This document shows, piece by piece, positions 1 to 5,942 of a stretch of 7,028 nt of DNA. How positions within the stretch are numbered: position 1 is the stretch's first letter; each line of letters begins with the position of its first letter. Source of the DNA: Deltaproteobacteria bacterium (GTDB lineage: Bacteria; Desulfobacterota_B; Binatia; Bin18); assembly GCA_012271025.1 (NCBI GenBank), contig JAAXHF010000056.1, positions 1 to 7,028 on the forward strand, in the 5' to 3' direction. The position numbers were made by a program, and so were the translations under genes. The notes below the pieces were generated by a model. It saw nothing but the letters and a program-made list of their open reading frames with translations. It was not told the origin of the DNA and did no database searches.

Positions 1-94
1 GGGGTCTCCGGGCAGCCTATCGGTGGACGCTATCATTTGCATCACAAGTTCCCGAGGGCAGAGGGGGTCGAGATGGGAGTGGCTTGGGACCGGG

Positions 95-1243
95 CTAGTG
101 GCCGAGCGGAAAGCCGTACAGCTTGCCGACGTTCTCGTAGACCAGCTTGCGGCGGATGTCTTCCGGCAGGTGGCCGAGCTGTTTGTGCAGAAAGTCCTGG
201 GAGTCCGGCCACACCCCGTCCGGGTGGGGGAAGTCCGAGCCCCACATGACGTTGTTGACGCCGACCTTCTCAATCTGGTCAATGCCGGTCTGGTCCTGCT
301 GGAAGGTCGCGTACATCTGGCGGTACCAGTACTCGCTGGGTTTCATTTTCAGCTCAAGGTCCTTGAACTGGTCTTCCCACTCGTAGTCCATGCGTTCGAG
401 CACGTAGGGAATCCAGCCGATGCCGGCCTCGCCGATCACGACCCGCAGGTTGGGGTAGCGCTCCAGGGCGCCGCCATAAATGATCGCGCCCATGAAACCG
501 GCCATCGAGATCTGAAACTCGGTCAGAATCGTGGCCAGCCACATGCGCCGCGAGCGGCGGTCTTGCAGCCACTTCATGTCGGCCTTGGGGCCGATGGTAT
601 GCAGGTGGATGGGAATGCCGGTCTCGTGGGCGGCCTGCCACACCGGCTCCCAGTCCAGGTGCCACAGCGGCTTCATGCCGTGCTGAACCGCCAGCTCCGC
701 GCCCCTCAGGCCCAGCCTGGCGCAGCGCCGGATCTCGTCGGCCGTCTGCTCTTCGGTCGAGGTGGGCAGGCTGGCCACACACGCGAACCGGCTGGGGCTG
801 GCTTTGGAGAAGTCGGCGGCAAAATCGTTATAAATGGTCACCACCACGTCGCTGACCTCGGGATCATTGATGCGGCTGGCCGCCCCCAGAACCCCGTACA
901 GGACTTCGCCGACCACGCCGTCGCGCTCCTGGTCCTTGAGCCGTAGCTCGGGGACGGCGGTCCGCATGATGCCCCGGCTCTGGTCTTCGTACAGCCCGGT
1001 CTCGGCCATCCGGTCGGCGCGGTAAATCTGGCCCGGCACGTACTGGCGGCCGGCCGAGCCCATGCCGCCGACCAATCCCATGGCCGTGCCCTGGTGGGAC
1101 ACCCAGGTTTTGCCCTCAGGTTTGTCTACGACCTTAGGCATTTTGTCTTTCAGGCTGGCCGGGGCGTTGTCGGTGAACAGAGTGACCGGCAAACACGGCA
1201 GATCGATATGGCCGTCTGCGGAAATAACGGGATGAGTAAACAT
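95..1243 (-). CDS. Amidohydrolase-related (amidohydrolase 2) metal-dependent hydrolase, 382 aa
   Basis: A TIM-barrel metal-dependent hydrolase or decarboxylase of the amidohydrolase-2 (ACMSD-like) superfamily, probably cytoplasmic; the substrate is unknown. The N-terminus carries SADGHIDLP (D10, H12, D14), the place where the family has its first metal ligands. Many members of this subgroup have an acidic residue instead of the second His of HxH, so D14 is not necessarily a defect. IPIHLH (H213, H215) supplies the mid-barrel ligands, VIGEAGIGWIPYVLERMDYEWE spans about 269-290, and WGSDFPHPDG (D337, H340) plus ENVGKLYGF near the C-terminus are hallmark late motifs. The frame is open up to 1360, but I chose the ATG at 1243: it has GGGAGG (1252-1257) eight bases upstream, the family motif begins right after it, and the longer form would overlap the divergent transporter start. 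The length is normal for the family. The family call is firm; the reaction is not. Confidence 0.93.
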   Translation of the reverse strand: MFTHPVISADGHIDLPCLPVTLFTDNAPASLKDKMPKVVDKPEGKTWVSHQGTAMGLVGGMGSAGRQYVPGQIYRADRMAETGLYEDQSRGIMRTAVPELRLKDQERDGVVGEVLYGVLGAASRINDPEVSDVVVTIYNDFAADFSKASPSRFACVASLPTSTEEQTADEIRRCARLGLRGAELAVQHGMKPLWHLDWEPVWQAAHETGIPIHLHTIGPKADMKWLQDRRSRRMWLATILTEFQISMAGFMGAIIYGGALERYPNLRVVIGEAGIGWIPYVLERMDYEWEDQFKDLELKMKPSEYWYRQMYATFQQDQTGIDQIEKVGVNNVMWGSDFPHPDGVWPDSQDFLHKQLGHLPEDIRRKLVYENVGKLYGFPLGH

Positions 1244-1352
1244 GGTCTGTGCCTCCCTTTGTTGCGTCCCTCTCTCTTTAGCAGAAAGCACCGCCGGCAG
1301 AAAAGCCGCCGCCCTTGTGCTGCCCCAGTCGCTATGAAACAACGAACGCACC
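1244..1352. promoter_or_regulatory. Divergent intergenic region between hydrolase and MFS transporter
   Basis: This 109-base spacer separates two outward-facing start codons, so it must carry the minus-strand promoter for the hydrolase and the plus-strand promoter for the transporter and peptidase. The hydrolase side shows a clear GGGAGG ribosome site at 1252-1257. The transporter side shows no clear Shine-Dalgarno sequence. I looked for -35/-10 pairs on both strands and found none close to the sigma-70 consensus, so no promoter boxes are placed. Confidence 0.5.
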
Positions 1353-2552
1353 ATGGACAAGCGCGTTTTTTATACGCTCAACATTGCCGTTTTCACCTCC
1401 ATGCTGGGCATGGGCATTGTGCTTCCCTTCATGCCGATTTACGCCCGGACCTTGGGGGCGACCGGTATCACCATCGGTATCTTTTTTGCGAGCTTTCCCC
1501 TGGCCCAGATGCTGTTCATGCCGCTGATCGGCCGGCTCTCGGACCGACACGGCCGCAAGATGTTCATTGCGCTGGGCCTGCTGGCCAGCAGCCTGCTGTC
1601 GCTGTGGTACGTGTACGCCCCGAACATGCTGTATCTGACCCTGGGCCGCTTTCTGCAGGGCGCGGCGGTAGCCCTGACCCTGCCGATCGCCACCGCCTAT
1701 GTCGGCGATATCGCCCCGGCCGAAAAGCGCGGCACGCTGATGGGTATTTTTAATCTGTCGATGACCAGCAGCATCGGTCTCGGCCCGCTGGTCGGCGGCT
1801 GGCTGAGCGATCAGTACGGCATGGAGTTCAGCTTTTATTGGATGTGCCTGTTGAACGCCCTGGCCTGCGGCCTGGTGCTCGTCCTGCTGCCCAGCTCCCA
1901 CTCGGCCGGCAAGACGGCCGTGCGGCAAGCCTCGTATCGACAGCTGTTGGCCCGCGCGCGGGTCAAGGGGCTGGCCCTGTATCGGGTGGTCAACACCATC
2001 CAGATGGGGCTGTGGTTTTCGTTTCTGCCGCTGCTGGGTACCGAAATCCTCAGCATGAACCATACGCGGATCGGCTGGGCGCTGGCCTGTTACATGCTGG
2101 TCAGCTCCCTGGTCCAGGTGCCGTTCGGCCGCATGGCCGACCGCTTCAGCAAGCGCCTGTTGATCATTACCAGCGGTCTGATCGGCTCGTTTGTGTTTTC
2201 CTTCATGTTTTTTGTCTGGGAATTCTGGCACCTGATGCTGATTGCTGCGGTGACCGGCGCGATGGGCGCCATGGCCATGCCGGCGCTTAACGCCCTGGCT
2301 GCGGAAGAGGGCCAGGACGGCAATATGGGTGCGGTCATGGGCATGCTCAACATGGCCATGAGCGTCGGCATGATGCTGGGGCCGGTCCTGGGCGGACTCG
2401 TGCTCGACGTGTCCGGCCTGCGGCCCCTGTTTCTGTTCGGTGCCGTGGCCGGCCTGCTCGGCACCTTCGGCTTTGCCCGGCTGAGCACTGCCGCCCCGCT
2501 GCCGGCCGTGGCCGCGCCGCGCCTGGCCGAAGGACCGACCCAGGCGCGCTAG
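1353..2552 (+). CDS. MFS transporter, DHA1 drug:H+ antiporter-like, 399 aa
   Basis: A 12-helix major facilitator of the inner membrane, most like the proton-driven exporters of the DHA1 group. The first helix begins at about residue 8 and helix 2 at about 38. Motif A, GRLSDRHGRK (60-69), sits in the helix 2-3 loop, with a degenerate second copy, GRMADRFSKR (259-268), in the helix 8-9 loop, as expected from the internal 6+6 duplication. LGRFLQGAAVAL (97-108) matches the helix 4 motif B with R99. GLGPLVGGWLSD (142-153) in helix 5 matches the antiporter motif C, echoed by MLGPVLGGLVLD (341-352). A hydrophilic stretch (about 181-205) is the central cytoplasmic loop. The ATG at 1353 is the only in-frame ATG after a TGA at 1335-1337; it has no obvious ribosome site, so the mRNA may have a short or leaderless 5' end. 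Substrate unknown; export is more likely than import. Probably cotranscribed with the M20 peptidase 26 bases downstream. Confidence 0.93.
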   Translation: MDKRVFYTLNIAVFTSMLGMGIVLPFMPIYARTLGATGITIGIFFASFPLAQMLFMPLIGRLSDRHGRKMFIALGLLASSLLSLWYVYAPNMLYLTLGRFLQGAAVALTLPIATAYVGDIAPAEKRGTLMGIFNLSMTSSIGLGPLVGGWLSDQYGMEFSFYWMCLLNALACGLVLVLLPSSHSAGKTAVRQASYRQLLARARVKGLALYRVVNTIQMGLWFSFLPLLGTEILSMNHTRIGWALACYMLVSSLVQVPFGRMADRFSKRLLIITSGLIGSFVFSFMFFVWEFWHLMLIAAVTGAMGAMAMPALNALAAEEGQDGNMGAVMGMLNMAMSVGMMLGPVLGGLVLDVSGLRPLFLFGAVAGLLGTFGFARLSTAAPLPAVAAPRLAEGPTQAR

Positions 2553-2578
2553 TCCGGCCGCGCCAAGGAGAGGAGAGT

Positions 2579-3994
2579 ATGGACATCCACGCCACCCGCC
2601 AGTTTGTCGAACGCGCCTGGACGGACAGGATTATTCCGGCCCTGACCGACTATCTGCGGATTCCGAACCAGTCGCCGGCCTATGACCCGGACTGGAATCG
2701 CAACGGCCATATGGATCGCGCGGTCGAGCTGGTCGTTGACTGGGTGCGGGCTCAGAACGTGCCCAGCCTCAGCCTCGACGTGGTCCGGCTCGACGGGCGC
2801 ACCCCGCTGGTGTTCATCGAGGTGCCCGGACACACCCAGGAGACTGTGCTGCTGTACGGCCACCTGGACAAGCAGCCGCCGATGCACGGCTGGAACGAGG
2901 GCCTCGGGCCGTGGACGCCGGTCATCAGCGACGGCAAGCTGTACGGCCGGGGGGGCGCCGACGACGGCTATGCCGGCTTTGCCTCCCTGACCGCCATCCA
3001 AGCCCTGCAAGACCAGGGCCTGTCCCACGCCCGGTGTGTCATCATCATCGAAGCCGACGAAGAGAGCGGCAGCGACGATCTGCCCTATTATATCACCGCC
3101 CTCAAGGATCGGATCGGCTCGCCGAGTCTGGTCATGTGTCTCGATTCCGGGTGTGGCAACTACGACCAGCTGTGGGTCACCAACTCACTGCGCGGTCTGG
3201 TAACCGGCACCCTGTCGGTCTCGACCCTGACCGAGGGCGTGCATTCCGGGGCGGCGAGCGGGGTCGTGCCCTCTTCCTTCCGCGTGCTGCGCCAGGTGCT
3301 CAGCCGTCTGGAGGACGAGCGAACAGGGGAAATTCTGCCGTCTGAGCTGTACGCCGACATTCCCACCGAACGCCTGGGTCAGGCCGAGGCTGCGGCCGGG
3401 GTGTTGGGCTCGTCCGTCTCGGCCATGTTCCCGTTTCAGGCCGGGGCTGCGCCGGTGGCGGGCGAGCACGACGCCCTGCTGCTCAACCGGACCTGGCGCC
3501 CCCAGCTCGAAATCACCGGTGCGGCCGGGCTGCCGTCGCTCGACCAGGCCGGGAATGTCCTGCGGCCGCTGACCGCAGTCCAGCTGTCGCTGCGTCTGCC
3601 GCCGACGGTCGATCCGGACCGGGCCACGGCGTGCGTCAAAGCGCTGTTGGAGAAAGACCCGCCCTACGGCGCCACGGTCCGCTTTGAACCCAGCCTGGGC
3701 GCCTCGGGCTGGAACGCGCCGGCGCTCGCCCCGTGGCTGGAGCAATCCCTCAAGCGGGCCTCTCAGGAGTTCTTTGGCCGCCAGGCGTGCTATATGGGCG
3801 AGGGCGGCACGATTCCCTTCATGGGCATGTTGGGCGAGCAGTTTCCCCAGGCCCAGTTCATGATTACCGGCGTACTCGGCCCCCACTCCAACGCCCACGG
3901 TCCGAACGAGTTCCTCGAACTCTCGACCGGCGTGAAGCTGACCTGCTGTGTGGCCCGGGTGCTGGCCGATCACTATGCGACGCATTGCGGCTGA
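2579..3994 (+). CDS. M20 family metallopeptidase (dipeptidase/deacylase-like), 471 aa
   Basis: A cytoplasmic di-zinc exopeptidase or amidase of the M20/ArgE/CPG2 group, with the longer layout of carnosinase-like dipeptidases. Visible active-site residues in order: H95 and D97 in YGHLDKQP; D128 as probable bridging ligand in YGRGGADDGYAG; the catalytic/metal pair E161-E162 in EADEESGS; D189 in CLDSG; and H440 in NAHGPNE. GVHSGAASG (221-229) with H222 marks the start of the lid/dimerisation domain, which is inserted before the C-terminal return to the catalytic domain. The usual Lys after the bridging Asp (DxKG) is replaced by Gly-Tyr, a variant I believe is shared by one M20 subgroup. There is no signal peptide. 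The start has a strong AAGGAGAGG ribosome site a few bases upstream. The short gap to the transporter suggests one operon, perhaps handling an acylated amino acid or dipeptide; the substrate is not determined by sequence. Confidence 0.93.
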   Translation: MDIHATRQFVERAWTDRIIPALTDYLRIPNQSPAYDPDWNRNGHMDRAVELVVDWVRAQNVPSLSLDVVRLDGRTPLVFIEVPGHTQETVLLYGHLDKQPPMHGWNEGLGPWTPVISDGKLYGRGGADDGYAGFASLTAIQALQDQGLSHARCVIIIEADEESGSDDLPYYITALKDRIGSPSLVMCLDSGCGNYDQLWVTNSLRGLVTGTLSVSTLTEGVHSGAASGVVPSSFRVLRQVLSRLEDERTGEILPSELYADIPTERLGQAEAAAGVLGSSVSAMFPFQAGAAPVAGEHDALLLNRTWRPQLEITGAAGLPSLDQAGNVLRPLTAVQLSLRLPPTVDPDRATACVKALLEKDPPYGATVRFEPSLGASGWNAPALAPWLEQSLKRASQEFFGRQACYMGEGGTIPFMGMLGEQFPQAQFMITGVLGPHSNAHGPNEFLELSTGVKLTCCVARVLADHYATHCG

Positions 3995-4020
3995 AACGGG
4001 AGGTCTCAATTTATAAGAAA

Positions 4021-4070
4021 GGCAGCGCCGATAAGATGGGCGACAACTAAAGACTAGGCTGCCCCATCTT
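4021..4070. terminator. Possible bidirectional terminator between convergent operons
   Basis: Between the stop of the plus-strand peptidase and the end of the minus-strand cassette lie two interleaved inverted repeats: GGCAGC (4021-4026) with GCTGCC (4058-4063), and AAGATGGG (4033-4040) with CCCATCTT (4063-4070). Either could form a stem in RNA from both strands, which suits the end of converging transcription units. Neither stem is followed by a convincing U-run, so a classical intrinsic terminator is not shown. The second repeat also overlaps the last codons of the 39-codon ORF. Confidence 0.3.
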
Positions 4071-4173
4071 TGGCGTTCCGCTCTGCCTCAATCTCCGTAG
4101 TGGGCCAGGGCTGATCGGCTTCTCGGCACTGCTCGACAAGTCGCTGCATATTTTGTGCATAGGAATGGCCCAT
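4054..4173 (-). CDS. Small third gene of the higBA-like cassette, 39 aa, unknown function
   Basis: A 39-codon ORF beginning MGHSYAQNMQRLVEQCREAD, then a Trp-Pro stretch (PWPTTEIEAE), ending NAKDGAA and TAG. I do not recognise a family. What supports it as a gene is placement: the ATG is 16 bases after the TAA of the HTH-protease gene, on the same strand, with a perfect AGGAGG ribosome site (4179-4184) five bases upstream, the best one in the window. The predicted peptide is hydrophilic, has no membrane segment or signal peptide, and could form one amphipathic helix in its first half. It would be the last gene of the toxin-antitoxin operon. It could be an accessory regulator or inhibitor of its neighbours, or a fragment of a longer gene; the function is open. 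Confidence 0.55.
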   Translation of the reverse strand: MGHSYAQNMQRLVEQCREADQPWPTTEIEAERNAKDGAA

Positions 4174-4189
4174 ATGAACCTCCTGGCTT

Positions 4190-5332
4190 TTACAGACTGA
4201 CTTCGATGCTATTCCCCCATCCATCAGTGAGGGCCGAGCTGGCGACGATATGTCGGACTTTCACAAGCATTTCCCTGTTGTGAGAAAATTTAATTTCGCC
4301 TCGGCGTTGGAGCTGGCCAGCGACAATGCCGGGGTGGACCTTATGGAGCAGGGCAAAGCCTCTAATCTCCCGCTTTGAAAACAAAGGCCCTCTCCTAATA
4401 ATGAAGCTTTCAATAGCCTTCCGAGAAACAAGAAAGTCTGCTGCAAAGCTATCTGCAAGTCTCTCAGATTCAGGCTTTTGGTCTGTTGAGAGAGCACCTT
4501 GACCAACAAGGTTCACGTCTATTGCCCCCGGCTTCTCCAAGCCATCGCCATTTTTGACATGCCAAAGCTCATGCATCAGGGTGAACCAGAACCAGTCAAT
4601 ACGGTCGTACCGGAATGAAAGAGCAACCACCGGCGAATGCCTATCGAGCCAGAGGCAAATACCGTCTATGCGTGTTTTAGGAAGTGGCTCAACGACAACA
4701 AAACGAATACCTGCTTCCATCAAGATACGGGGAGCATGGCGTGCTTCTTCTTCTTCATGTTTGATGGCGTCCAGTTTCTCTAGACATGTCTTAAGTGACG
4801 CCTGAGAGAAGGGGGGGGGGTCAAGGGCCTCGGCAAGCTGACGCACACGGAAGAGCCACGCGGTCTGGGTCGGTGTAGCATCTTCTTGAGCCATAGGTTT
4901 TCTTGCTGCATGTGGCCACAGGGTCGGTTCCTGATCTAGGTCAGAAATGTGGTAGAATTCGCAGACTTGTTTTTCTAAAACGTCGATGGATTCGGAAGGT
5001 TCAACCCAATGCCTCCGTATCATCTCCTTTATTGGAGCTTTCTCAAACAACCTGGCTCGCCTAACGACGCTATCGTCACGCGGCTTTGTTCGAGACAGCC
5101 GATAGGTACTTTCAAGGTTCATCCATAACTGTGCACCTGTTCCAAATGCCTCTCCCAACCCTTGCGCTGTCTCTGGGCTTATCGCTCGCTTGCCTGCTAA
5201 GATTTCATTAACAAGCTGGAAGGGACGCCCAAGAATTGCAGCAAGGTCAGTTTGCGTCCACCCACGGGCCTCTAGCTCTTCTTTGATGAATTCACCTGGG
5301 GGGAAAACCTCAGCTGGTACCCGCTCAGCCAT
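4190..5332 (-). CDS. higA: HigA-type antitoxin fused to an ImmA/IrrE-like zinc metalloprotease domain, 380 aa
   Basis: A two-domain protein. Residues about 8-80 are an XRE-type helix-turn-helix of the HigA/VapI kind: PGEFIKEELEARGWTQTDLA, then LGRPFQLVNEILAGKRAISP, then AFGTGAQLWMNLESTYRLS. The C-terminal part is an ImmA/IrrE-like peptidase: HELWH (254-258) is the HExxH zinc motif, preceded by the hydrophobic IDWFWFTLM strand/helix, and SERLADSFAADFLVS (289-303) holds the likely third ligand E290. The middle (about 100-200) is a variable linker with EEEE at 193-196. Ordinary HigA is about 100 residues, so this is the long fused form. It should bind and neutralise the adjacent HigB toxin and repress the operon; the protease domain may remove the HTH protein under a signal (inferred from ImmA/IrrE biology). 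GGGAGG lies just upstream of the ATG, 12 bases after the toxin stop. A run of ten C (minus strand) at 4811-4820 encodes DPPP at the domain junction. Composition is less GC-rich than the flanks. Confidence 0.92.
   Translation of the reverse strand: MAERVPAEVFPPGEFIKEELEARGWTQTDLAAILGRPFQLVNEILAGKRAISPETAQGLGEAFGTGAQLWMNLESTYRLSRTKPRDDSVVRRARLFEKAPIKEMIRRHWVEPSESIDVLEKQVCEFYHISDLDQEPTLWPHAARKPMAQEDATPTQTAWLFRVRQLAEALDPPPFSQASLKTCLEKLDAIKHEEEEARHAPRILMEAGIRFVVVEPLPKTRIDGICLWLDRHSPVVALSFRYDRIDWFWFTLMHELWHVKNGDGLEKPGAIDVNLVGQGALSTDQKPESERLADSFAADFLVSRKAIESFIIRRGPLFSKREIRGFALLHKVHPGIVAGQLQRRGEIKFSHNREMLVKVRHIVASSALTDGWGNSIEVSL
4811..4820. repeat. Ten-base G/C homopolymer inside the antitoxin-protease gene
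   Basis: There are ten consecutive G on the plus strand, read as C10 in the coding strand: the last base of the D171 codon followed by codons for P172-P174. It lies between the HTH and the protease domain. Reading the alternative frames by hand, gain of one C gives LLSGVT then TAA (180-residue product) and loss of one C gives SLRRHLRHV after the prolines, then TAG (183-residue product). Either slip therefore yields an HTH-only protein. Confidence 0.9.
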
Positions 5333-5344
5333 AACCTCCCTTTC

Positions 5345-5641
5345 TTAGTGATAGTCCTCAACCGCCACCACCACCACAACTTTAGTTGGAGCTCGATCGT
5401 CAAGTTCTAAGATCAGGCGCCATTGGTCATTGAGCCGCATAGAATATTGATGCTTTCGTTTGCCTTTTAGCTTTTCAAAGTGCAAAGAACGCATCTGGTA
5501 AAACACACGCTCATCGGGCGTATTTCGGATGAATTGCAAACGCTTCCGAAACACCCTTACTACTGCCTGGGAAAATCCTCCGTCAAATTTTGGGTCAGTT
5601 TCCAACCGGTCCAGCCGCCCATCACGAAACCGCACTTCCAT
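5345..5641 (-). CDS. higB: HigB-like type II toxin, RelE/ParE superfamily, 98 aa
   Basis: A small basic toxin of the HigB (PF05015-type) group, expected to be a ribosome-dependent mRNA endonuclease that halts translation. The hallmarks are an N-terminal helical part with GFSQAVVRVFRKRLQFI (22-38), then LHFEKLKGKRKHQYSMRLND (53-72), QWRLILEL (73-80), a final beta strand VVVVVAVE and the terminal DYH (96-98). From memory, HigB of Proteus uses a His near position 54 and a C-terminal Asp-Tyr-His; here H54 and D96-Y97-H98 are all present, so the toxin looks intact. The length is normal for the family. Toxin-first order with the antitoxin 12 bases downstream is characteristic of higBA loci. The ATG at 5641 has no clear ribosome site, and the best upstream promoter would start transcription only about two bases before it, so it may be translated from a leaderless message. 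The toxin is likely repressed by the HTH protein. Confidence 0.92.
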   Translation of the reverse strand: MEVRFRDGRLDRLETDPKFDGGFSQAVVRVFRKRLQFIRNTPDERVFYQMRSLHFEKLKGKRKHQYSMRLNDQWRLILELDDRAPTKVVVVVAVEDYH

Positions 5642-5649
5642 CTGTCGCC

Positions 5650-5678
5650 AGATTAAAATAGGGGAAGCGAAAAGTCAA
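5650..5678 (-). promoter_or_regulatory. Candidate sigma-70-like promoter for the higBA cassette
   Basis: Read on the minus strand, TTGACT (5673-5678, five of six consensus bases) is separated by exactly 17 bases from TAATCT (5650-5655, three of six). Transcription would start around 5643, nearly at the toxin ATG (5641). The -35 box and spacing are good; the -10 box is mediocre. Confidence 0.5.
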
Positions 5679-5688
5679 CTACTATTAG

Positions 5689-5709
5689 CATATTATGTGT
5701 GATAATGTG
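5689..5709. promoter_or_regulatory. Dyad upstream of higB, candidate HigA operator
   Basis: CATATTAT (5689-5696) and ATAATGTG (5702-5709) are inverted copies with one mismatch around GTGTG, centred on 5699. The dyad sits ten bases upstream of the -35 box of the proposed toxin promoter and just before a possible divergent promoter. HigA-type antitoxins dimerise and bind AT-rich dyads close to their own promoter, so this is the best operator candidate here. Confidence 0.4.
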
Positions 5710-5717
5710 TTTTCACT

Positions 5718-5745
5718 TTGATATTGTTATCGTTTCAATCATAAT
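5718..5745 (+). promoter_or_regulatory. Candidate divergent rightward promoter
   Basis: TTGATA (5718-5723) and CATAAT (5740-5745), each five of six consensus bases, are 16 bases apart on the plus strand. The start would be near 5752. It would transcribe the gene-free stretch and possibly the CoA-transferase at 6097. The stretch is very AT-rich, so a chance match is quite possible. Confidence 0.35.
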
Positions 5746-5942
5746 ATCCAATAAAAACAGTTACTTAGGGACTTTTGACAGAAAAAAGCCCCGCGATCAA
5801 AGTCCCCAGTCTATCTTGCCTCCCTCACACAACTGGGACGGCTCACTGAGTCAGAAGTTACTGCTGTATCGGCCGCGTATGAGTCTTTTTCAATCCAAGA
5901 TCGAAAAAGCCTGGAAAGAACTGCAAAAGAATCAAGACCGCC

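Noticed and set aside
1..94. Possible 3' end of a plus-strand gene entering from the left
   Set aside because: All three plus-strand frames stay open for most of this short stretch, but none gives a recognisable C-terminus, so nothing can be supported.
23..946. 307-codon plus-strand ORF across the amidohydrolase gene
   Set aside because: It is the antisense shadow of the minus-strand hydrolase, which has clear family motifs; the plus-strand translation has no recognisable domain and is a by-product of high GC.
1244..1360. 39-residue N-terminal extension of the amidohydrolase
   Set aside because: The extension overlaps the divergent transporter start, lacks a ribosome site and family similarity, whereas the ATG at 1243 has GGGAGG upstream and directly precedes the first motif.
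1332..2231. 299-codon minus-strand ORF under the MFS transporter
   Set aside because: It is rich in Gln, His, Arg and Gly as expected for antisense of a hydrophobic GC-rich gene; it has no domain.
3185..4009. 274-codon minus-strand ORF under the M20 peptidase
   Set aside because: It is antisense to a gene with a complete set of M20 active-site motifs; the translation is low-complexity Arg/Gly-rich.
5775..5780. Perfect TTGACA -35 hexamer on the plus strand
   Set aside because: No acceptable -10 box occurs 16-18 bases downstream (the sequence there is CAAAGT and neighbours).
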